DNA from: CAZVWW01 sp964631265
Lineage (GTDB): Bacteria > Thermotogota > Thermotogae > MWEM01
Length of the DNA stretch: 12,646 nt
Direction of reading: 5' to 3'
Assembly: GCA_964631265.1 (NCBI GenBank)
Contig: CAZVWW010000067.1
Location: 1-12,646 of the forward strand
Shown here: positions 7,385 to 12,646 of the stretch, piece by piece
How the letters are laid out: each line of letters begins with the position of its first letter
Numbering within the stretch: position 1 is the first letter of the stretch
Program-made: the position numbers and the translations under genes
Notes under the pieces: generated by a model
Database searches by the model: none
The model's input: the letters and a program-made list of their open reading frames with translations, nothing else
What the model was told of the DNA's origin: nothing

Positions 7385-8578
7385 ATGGAGATTAGAGAAC
7401 AACTCAAAATTCTAAGCAAGAACAGCACGGACCTGGTATCAGAAGAAGACCTCATCAAAAAACTGAAGAAGGGAAGACCCCTGCGTGTCAAGTTGGGGGT
7501 TGATCCTTCCAGACCTGATCTACACCTCGGCCACGCCGTTGTGTTGAACAAACTGCGCGAATTTCAGGATCTCGGTCACCAGGTGGTCCTTATCATCGGG
7601 GATTTCACGGCGAGGATCGGCGATCCCTCGGGCCGTTCGACAACCCGGCCCATGCTTTCCATGGAGGAAGTCAAAGAGAATGCCAGGAGCTATCAGGAAC
7701 AGGCCTTCACCATCCTCAACGAGGAAAAAACAGAGGTCCGCTTCAACGGGGAATGGCTTGACGAGATGGGATTTGAAGATGTCATCCGGCTGGCTGCTGA
7801 GTACACGGTTGCCAGGATGCTGGAGAGGGATGACTTTGACAAACGCTACAAGGCAAACCAGCCTATCAGTGTGGCGGAGTTTCTGTACCCGCTTGCCCAG
7901 GCCTACGATTCCGTGGCGATAAAAGCTGATGTTGAGATAGGGGGAACGGATCAGCTTTTCAATCTGCTCGTCGGCAGGAAGATCCAGGCCGATCACGGAC
8001 TGGCATCACAGGTTGTTCTGACACTGCCGCTCATAGAGGGAACAGACGGAAATCAGAAGATGAGCAAGAGCTACGACAACTACATCGGGTTCAACGACTC
8101 ACCGAAGGATATATACGGCAAAGTGATGTCCATTCCCGACAAGCTCATGATGAAGTACTACAGCCTCTTAACAGAGCGATCCCCGGTAGAGATAAAAGAG
8201 ATGGCCGAAAAACTCCGGGCCGGCAGTCTCAATCCGAGAGACACAAAGATGCAGCTCGCAAGGGAAATGGTGGAACTGCTTTACAATGGCGAGGCGGCAA
8301 AAAAGGCGCAAGAGTCGTTCGTATCGGTCTTCCAGGACAAAAAGAACCCGGAAGATATGGAGACGCTTGAACTTGAAACCGGAACCATCAAACTCGCCGA
8401 TCTCATCGCAAAAGCCGGCGGAGAGAGTAAGAGCCAGGCAAAACGCCTCGCCAAACAGGGTGGTGTGAAACTCAACGACAAAAAGGAAACCAATCCGTTT
8501 GACGAGATCCGGGTAAAAGACGGTGATATCCTCAGAATCGGCAAGAGAAGATTCTACAATCTAAAGGTCAAGAGTTGA
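7385..8578 (+). CDS. tyrS: Tyrosyl-tRNA synthetase
   Basis: 397 residues, full length. It charges tRNA-Tyr with tyrosine in the cytoplasm using ATP. Class I signatures are clear: the HIGH-type motif HLGH (47-50) in GVDPSRPDLHLGHAVVL, and KMSKS (225-229) in GNQKMSKSYDN. Between them are tyrosine-pocket segments such as FLYPLAQAYD (166-175) and ADVEIGGTDQ (181-190). The C-terminus (about 332-395) is an S4 RNA-binding domain, including SQAKRLAKQGGVKLN and VKDGDILRIGKRRF. The sequence type (VKLGVDPSRPDLHLGH) is the TyrZ-like bacterial branch. The start ATG follows GGTGAAG after secG. I see no T-box leader, which fits its place second in the operon. No terminator is evident after it, so read-through into the rod gene is possible. 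Confidence 0.96.
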   Translation: MEIREQLKILSKNSTDLVSEEDLIKKLKKGRPLRVKLGVDPSRPDLHLGHAVVLNKLREFQDLGHQVVLIIGDFTARIGDPSGRSTTRPMLSMEEVKENARSYQEQAFTILNEEKTEVRFNGEWLDEMGFEDVIRLAAEYTVARMLERDDFDKRYKANQPISVAEFLYPLAQAYDSVAIKADVEIGGTDQLFNLLVGRKIQADHGLASQVVLTLPLIEGTDGNQKMSKSYDNYIGFNDSPKDIYGKVMSIPDKLMMKYYSLLTERSPVEIKEMAEKLRAGSLNPRDTKMQLAREMVELLYNGEAAKKAQESFVSVFQDKKNPEDMETLELETGTIKLADLIAKAGGESKSQAKRLAKQGGVKLNDKKETNPFDEIRVKDGDILRIGKRRFYNLKVKS

Positions 8579-8600
8579 AGAGATACAAATCGGGTTGGAC

Positions 8601-8630
8601 TTGCAAAATACGATGATCTAATGGTATAAT
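8601..8630 (+). promoter_or_regulatory. Promoter of the coiled-coil rod gene
   Basis: A -35 box TTGCAA (8601-8606), an 18-base spacer and a perfect -10 box TATAAT (8625-8630), followed by TCT. Predicted transcription start is near 8637, giving a leader of about 37 bases. It matches the promoter at 11916-11945 at about 25 of 33 positions. Confidence 0.78.
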
Positions 8631-8652
8631 TCTTTACAAAAGGGGATAGAAT

Positions 8653-8663
8653 TCGAAAGGGGG
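8653..8663 (+). promoter_or_regulatory. Ribosome binding site of the rod gene
   Basis: TCGAAAGGGGG contains an AAAGGGGG Shine-Dalgarno ending ten bases before the ATG at 8674. The same 11-mer recurs at 11905-11915, upstream of the next promoter. Confidence 0.6.
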
Positions 8664-8673
8664 AACAAAAAGC

Positions 8674-11600
8674 ATGAAACGCTTCTTCGTAATAGTGATA
8701 ATGATCATGTTGTTCCTTTCCGTAACGTTAACAGCAGAGGACGTGAGCCAGGAGGATATCAAGGCTGTCGAATCTCTGGTGGATATTATGAGCGGAAAGT
8801 TGGGCGACTACAGTTCCCGTCTTGGCAGCACAGAGGAAGAGTTGAACAATCTCGGACAAGAGGTTGATACTCTCGAGAACAAGGTGGGGAATCTTTCGGC
8901 TAACGACCAGTTCTTATGGAAAAAGATAACAAACGCGACGAAACAGGATGTCGTTGATAACAAGATAGAGAATCTGAAGAAAGAGCTTGACAACCTTTCC
9001 AAAGAGATGAAGGAGGAGCTCAAAAAGTTCGCAGAAGAATCCGCACTTGAGAATGCCAAGTGGTCTTTGAACCAGCGGCTGAAATGGGTTGACATCAGCA
9101 TGAACAACCTGAAAGAAACCGTAGAAGGCCTTGAGAAAGACCTGAATGCGTTCACCGATTCAGTGGATGGGGCCGGAGATGAGATGGCGAAAACAGCCGA
9201 AAACCTGAGAAAGGGTTTAAAAGATGTAGAAACCGGTCTGAAAGAACTCTCTGCCGAATTGAATGCCGGCCTGAACAAAATGGCCCAAAAGGGAGCCGTT
9301 GAGAAACTTGAAACAGAAGTTGACAAGATCAAAAGCACCGTTTCCGACGATAGTGAACTGACGAAATTCAACGAAAAGCTCACATCCGTCAGGGAAAGTG
9401 TTAAGGCCCTCAACAACGAGATCATGAAGCTCAAACTTCAGGCTGAGGATAAGGGGCCGGAGATCGATACCGATCAATTTGCGGCAAAAACGGACCTGAA
9501 AAAGGCCAATGAGCAGATTGATACCTTATCCGGGAAACTCGCAACACTTGAGAGCGAAACCAAGACCCTTAAAGAGGAGTTGAAACAACAGATAGAGAGC
9601 GCAGTTCAGGAACCCGTAAAGAGCATTGAGGCCCTGGAGAGCAATCTTAATGAAGCGGACGTGGACGGGCTTAAAGAGCAGTTTGCCTCACTCGAAAAGA
9701 GATTTGAATCCGCCGCTGAAGACCTCGAAAAGAAACTTGAGGAAGATATTCAATCCATGAAAAGAGAGCTGTCTGAAACAAATGAAGAGGTTACAGAACA
9801 GGAAAAGATAGAGAAACAGATTGCTGATTTGAAGAAGGCTCTGGCAGCAACAAAAGAGAGCTTCAACAAGAGAATGAAATGGATAGATATCTCCATCAAC
9901 AGCGTCAAGGCAGACCTGGCACAGGAAAGCCTCGCCGCCAAAGAGGAAAGAGAAGCGATCAGCAATGAATTTACAGCGTTCAAAGCAAGCAACAACCAGC
10001 GATTAAAATGGATAGATATGACGATACTCAAGAACAAAGAGCGCATCATGTCCCTCGATGAAAAGCTTCAGGATTACAAGAAGACCTTTGATGAGAAGAT
10101 AGATTCCAGTCTCTGGGCATTGAATAAGCGGCTCAGCTGGATCGACAGCAGCACCGGTAAATTGAGTGCCGATGTTGTCGCAAACGAGGCAGAGATAGCA
10201 AAACTCCGCGTGGACACCATGAGCGGGTTGGAAGCAGTTGAGGAAAGTGTTTCATCTGTGAGCCGGTCCATGAATCAGAGAATGAAATGGACGGATATAG
10301 CCGTTAACAAAGTCAAATCAGACACAAAGAAGAACACTGAAGAAGTCAAAAACCTCGAGAATGAGTTGGAAGCGGCACAGGAATCACTCGGGAACGAGAT
10401 CGATGAGACAAAGGCGGATATCAACCAGCGGATGAAGTGGACGGATATCTCATTGAACANNNNNNNNNNNNNNNNNNNNNNNNNNNNNNNNNNNNNNNNN
10501 NNNNNNNNNNNNNNNNNNNNNNNNNNNNNNNNNNNNNNNNNNNNNNNNNNNNNNNNNNNAAGAGAATGCAGAAGAAATTGAAGAAACAAGAGAGAGCCTC
10601 GGCAGTGAGATAGATGGGACAAAGGCGGATATCAACCAGCGGATGAAATGGACGGATATCTCATTGAACAGCGTCAAGGGAAAGACTGAAGAGAATGCAG
10701 AAGAAATTGAAGAAACAAGAGAGAGCCTCGGCAGTGAGATAGATGGGACAAAGGCGGATATCAACCAGCGGATGAAATGGACGGATATTGCCATCAACAA
10801 TCTCAAAGCCAGAGTCAAATCACAGGCGGATAAAAGGGAGGAACTCGAGACTTCCATGAAAGAAGAGCTTTCCTCAAAGATGTATTACCTGAACCAGCGG
10901 TTGAAATGGATCGACATACAGATGTCGAAGTTGAAAGACGAGAAGGCAGGCATCACAGAGCTTTACGCCCTTGAAGAGGATTTCAATCAAACAGTCGAAA
11001 GGTTGAATGAACTGACCATGAGCGTCTCATTCAACGCGGGAATCACGGATCAAATCCTGGAGAAGCTTGGCAATATCCAGAAAGAGATCGACGCGCTTGA
11101 AAATGGCTTCAGAATGGTTTATGCCAACTTCGCCACAAAGGATATGCTGATGGAGGAAGTCGAGACCATAGAAGAAGCGCTCATCGCCCTCGAGGATCTG
11201 ACCTATGATCTCAGTGCAGAGAACGAGGAGCTCATCGAACAGAACGTCTGGGCGCTCAACCAGCGGCTCAAATGGGTGGATATCACCATCAACCGGGCAA
11301 AAAAAGAACACAACGAACTATCAGAGTATGTCAGAGAGCTTGAAGTGAGACTCGAAAACGAGATCAGCGACAATATTGCCAACTTGAACAAACGATTGAA
11401 ATGGATGGACATCAGCATCGCAAAGCTCAAAGAGACAAAGGTGGATTCGGAAGAGTACAACGAAACCATCGAAACACTCGAAACCGGTAAAGTTGACAAG
11501 GCTGATTACAATGAAGGACTCAACAGGATAGACCAAAGGCTTGATGCGTTGAACGACTCGGTCGACATCCTGAGGGAAGATATGCAGTTGCAGTTCGAGG

Positions 11601-11830
11601 AACAGACAACGACATTCAACAAAGCGCTCGACGAAAACAAGGGGCTTATCAAGGAAAACAGGCAGGCTTCGGAGAAAAATGAAGAGAGCATTGAGGCCTT
11701 AAAGGATAGAGTGACAGAGCTTGAAGCTAAAGTTTTCCCCGAGGAGAAAAAGGGGAATCCGGGAATGATGGTCCTGGTTGGTCTCGGACTTGTAGCGGGA
11801 ATCGGCATGATTGTATCAGGGTCAAAATAA
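8674..11830 (+). CDS. Secreted coiled-coil rod protein with C-terminal membrane anchor (OmpA/Omp-alpha-like, split by assembly gap)
   Basis: At least about 1,024 residues. An N-terminal signal peptide (1-21, cleavage about TLTA/EDV) leads into a segment EEELNNLGQEVDTLENKV (54-71). Almost continuous charged coiled coil follows, with no Cys, no His and very few Pro in the visible part. A C-terminal hydrophobic helix (about the last 22 residues, GMMVLVGLGLVAGIGMIV) ends in SGSK. At least eleven copies of N-[QK]-R-[LM]-[KS]-W-x-D punctuate the rod. They lie at residues 133, 398, 441, 484, 534 and 584 and at bases 10634, 10763, 10892, 11258 and 11387. The gap at 10460-10559 separates two open halves offset by one frame; a true gap of 18 + 129k bases rejoins them exactly. 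By architecture and its place after tyrS it resembles Thermotogales OmpA1, a periplasmic spacer tying the toga to the cell. It is far longer, however, and shows no SLH domain. Its role as a toga rod is inference. Confidence 0.85.
10381..10806 (+). repeat. 129-bp tandem coding repeats in the rod gene
   Basis: Bases 10560-10659 and 10689-10788 are identical over 100 positions at a period of 129 bases (43 residues). A third copy lies left of the gap (10381-10459) and matches its counterpart with only one mismatch from about 10407 to 10459. Each unit encodes ENAEEIEETRESLG, then a spacer, then DINQRMKWTDI. The block straddles gap 2, so copy number is undetermined. Confidence 0.92.
10460..10559. 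other. Assembly gap 2 (100 N) inside tandem repeats
   Basis: A run of exactly 100 N placed between repeat copies. The left flank stops at CATTGAACA and the right flank resumes at AAGAGAATGCAG. In the intact unit these two strings are joined by 18 bases (10671-10688). The gap is therefore 18 bases plus an unknown number of whole 129-base units, and its nominal length of 100 is certainly wrong for the reading frame. Confidence 0.95.
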
Positions 11831-11915
11831 GCAGCATTTAAGCAGTAGATGATTTTAAATCTTTGTAAAGATACAGTACCAAAAGGAGAAGACAGAGACA
11901 AAAATCGAAAGGGGG

Positions 11916-11945
11916 TTGCAAAAAACGAGGAAAATAGTGTATAAT
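11916..11945 (+). promoter_or_regulatory. Promoter of the downstream secreted-protein gene
   Basis: A -35 box TTGCAA (11916-11921), an 18-base spacer and a perfect -10 box TATAAT (11940-11945), followed by TCT. Predicted start is near 11952. The leader of about 65 bases is A-rich and looks unstructured (11969-12000), and ends in a strong Shine-Dalgarno GGGAGGGG (12002-12009) six or seven bases before the ATG. These are marks of a highly expressed gene. Confidence 0.8.
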
Positions 11946-12016
11946 TCTGATTGTATGATTACGAGCCAAAAAATCCTCAAAAAAACTAACAAAAATCAAG
12001 AGGGAGGGGTAAGTTT

Positions 12017-12646
12017 ATGAAAAAAGGTTTAGTATTAGTTATGGCTTTAGTCTTAGTCGTATCATTCGCATTCGCGGATCAGGTTGGAGAAGCTTCACTC
12101 GGAACAGACAAAGGTGTCGTTACAGCAGGTGACCCTGTCAATGTGAACTTCAGCCTCATGGTAAAGGATTCAGCAGAAGACGTAACCACTATCGAAGTAA
12201 TGGGTGACGAGGTAGCAGATAACGTATTCGTCATGCTCATCAAGGACAAACCCAACGATGCTCAGTACGAGGCCCAGAAAGTTGTCGACGAAGATGCCAA
12301 GAAGACAACCTATTACATCAAGGCCCAGGAGCTTCAGGGACAGAACATGAAGGTGTACGCTGAACTGATCGACTGGAAGAACGAAACAGTCATGTCAGAT
12401 GAAGCAACATTCAACTGGAAAGAAAACACAGTTGCAAAGAACCTTCAGTTGACACCGCCAAAAGAAGGTCTCTACACGGTAAAGGCTTACATCGAATTCG
12501 GAGACGGAACAAGAATGGAACTCAAGGGTTGGGGCGGTTACGCACAGCTCGTAGCACTTGACAAGTACGTTAAAGAAACAGTTCCCGGACTCAAAGCATA
12601 TCTTGAAAATGAAGATGGCGAAGCAGAGTACGGTTCAGCTAACACA
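12017..12646 (+). CDS. Secreted, probably beta-rich envelope protein in the ompB position, 3' end outside window
   Basis: The first 210 codons are visible and the frame is open to the edge. A textbook signal peptide MKKGLVLVMALVLVVSFAFA (1-20) precedes DQVGEASLGTDKG. The mature part is acidic, with alternating hydrophobic residues as in beta-sandwich or Ig-like domains, for example PVNVNFSLMV, NMKVYAELIDW and LYTVKAYIEFGDG. I see no SLH, enzyme or lipoprotein motif and do not recognise the family. Codons are strongly biased to AAC, ATC, TTC, GAC and GAA, more so than in the left-hand genes, which together with its promoter suggests abundance. In Thermotoga maritima the gene after ompA1 encodes the toga porin OmpB. 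This product may be the ortholog or a functional replacement, but the missing C-terminus, where a porin anchor motif would lie, prevents a decision. Confidence 0.85.
   Translation, partial: MKKGLVLVMALVLVVSFAFADQVGEASLGTDKGVVTAGDPVNVNFSLMVKDSAEDVTTIEVMGDEVADNVFVMLIKDKPNDAQYEAQKVVDEDAKKTTYYIKAQELQGQNMKVYAELIDWKNETVMSDEATFNWKENTVAKNLQLTPPKEGLYTVKAYIEFGDGTRMELKGWGGYAQLVALDKYVKETVPGLKAYLENEDGEAEYGSANT

Noticed and set aside
10381..10806. CRISPR array from the regular repeats
   Set aside because: The repeats are 129 bases, in frame and coding, have no unique spacers of uniform length, and no cas genes are near.
10450..10857. Minus-strand frame with a repeated RWLISAF segment
   Set aside because: The repetition is simply the reverse reading of the tandem rod repeats, and the frame runs through the N gap.
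10562..11830. Treating the part right of gap 2 as a separate gene starting at the ATG at 10643
   Set aside because: That ATG lies inside the repeat motif with no ribosome binding site or signal peptide, and a fill of 18 + 129k bases joins it in frame to the upstream half.
11859..11876. Terminator hairpin after the rod gene (ATCTTT-GT-AAAGAT)
   Set aside because: The stem is short and AT-only, the loop would be too small, and no U-run follows. Termination here is not supported.

Overview
The window looks like chromosomal DNA from a member of the Thermotogota, probably a moderately GC-rich lineage outside Thermotoga itself; I cannot place it to genus. The main reason is the right-hand block. 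There, secG and tyrS are followed by a secreted, Cys-free coiled-coil rod with a C-terminal hydrophobic anchor, and then by a secreted beta-rich protein. From memory this matches the Thermotoga maritima toga locus, where the rod/anchor protein OmpA1 (Omp-alpha, TM0477) is followed by the porin OmpB (TM0476). TmcAL and paired EcfA ATPases fit such a lineage too. Two runs of exactly 100 N (6947-7046 and 10460-10559) are scaffold gaps of unknown true length, so this is a draft assembly.

Left block (1-5676, + strand): seven genes packed as one operon. The first is a HEAT-like helical protein cut by the window edge. It is followed by a THUMP-domain RNA guanine-N2 methyltransferase, the RdgB/HAM1 house-cleaning NTP pyrophosphatase, a histidine phosphatase, an RlmI-type PUA-domain rRNA cytosine-C5 methyltransferase, and the ATPase pair EcfA1/EcfA2 of an energy-coupling-factor vitamin/metal transporter. 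Four junctions are ATGA stop-start overlaps, one is a 19-base overlap and one is TGA directly followed by ATG. The themes are RNA modification, nucleotide sanitation and micronutrient uptake.

Middle (5651-7376): tmcAL (tRNA-Met cytidine acetate ligase) is on the minus strand. It overlaps ecfA2 tail to tail by 26 bases and diverges from secG across gap 1. secG has a clear promoter and Shine-Dalgarno site and is followed eight bases later by tyrS.

Right block (8579-12646): this is the interesting part. Two envelope genes each have a strong promoter of the same design (TTGCAA, 18 bases, TATAATTCT). The first encodes a coiled-coil rod of at least about 1,024 residues. It carries at least eleven copies of a motif N-[QK]-R-[LM]-[KS]-W-x-D, mostly spaced at exactly 43 residues or 43 plus one heptad (50). 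Gap 2 sits inside its near-identical 129-bp tandem repeats. Frame arithmetic shows that a fill of 18 + 129k bases rejoins the two halves into one gene. The SLH domain expected at the N-terminus of this family is absent, although the neck that usually follows SLH is present. The second gene, in the ompB position, encodes a secreted, probably beta-rich protein that runs off the window end. I infer that these two genes encode major components of a toga-like outer sheath of unusual build.
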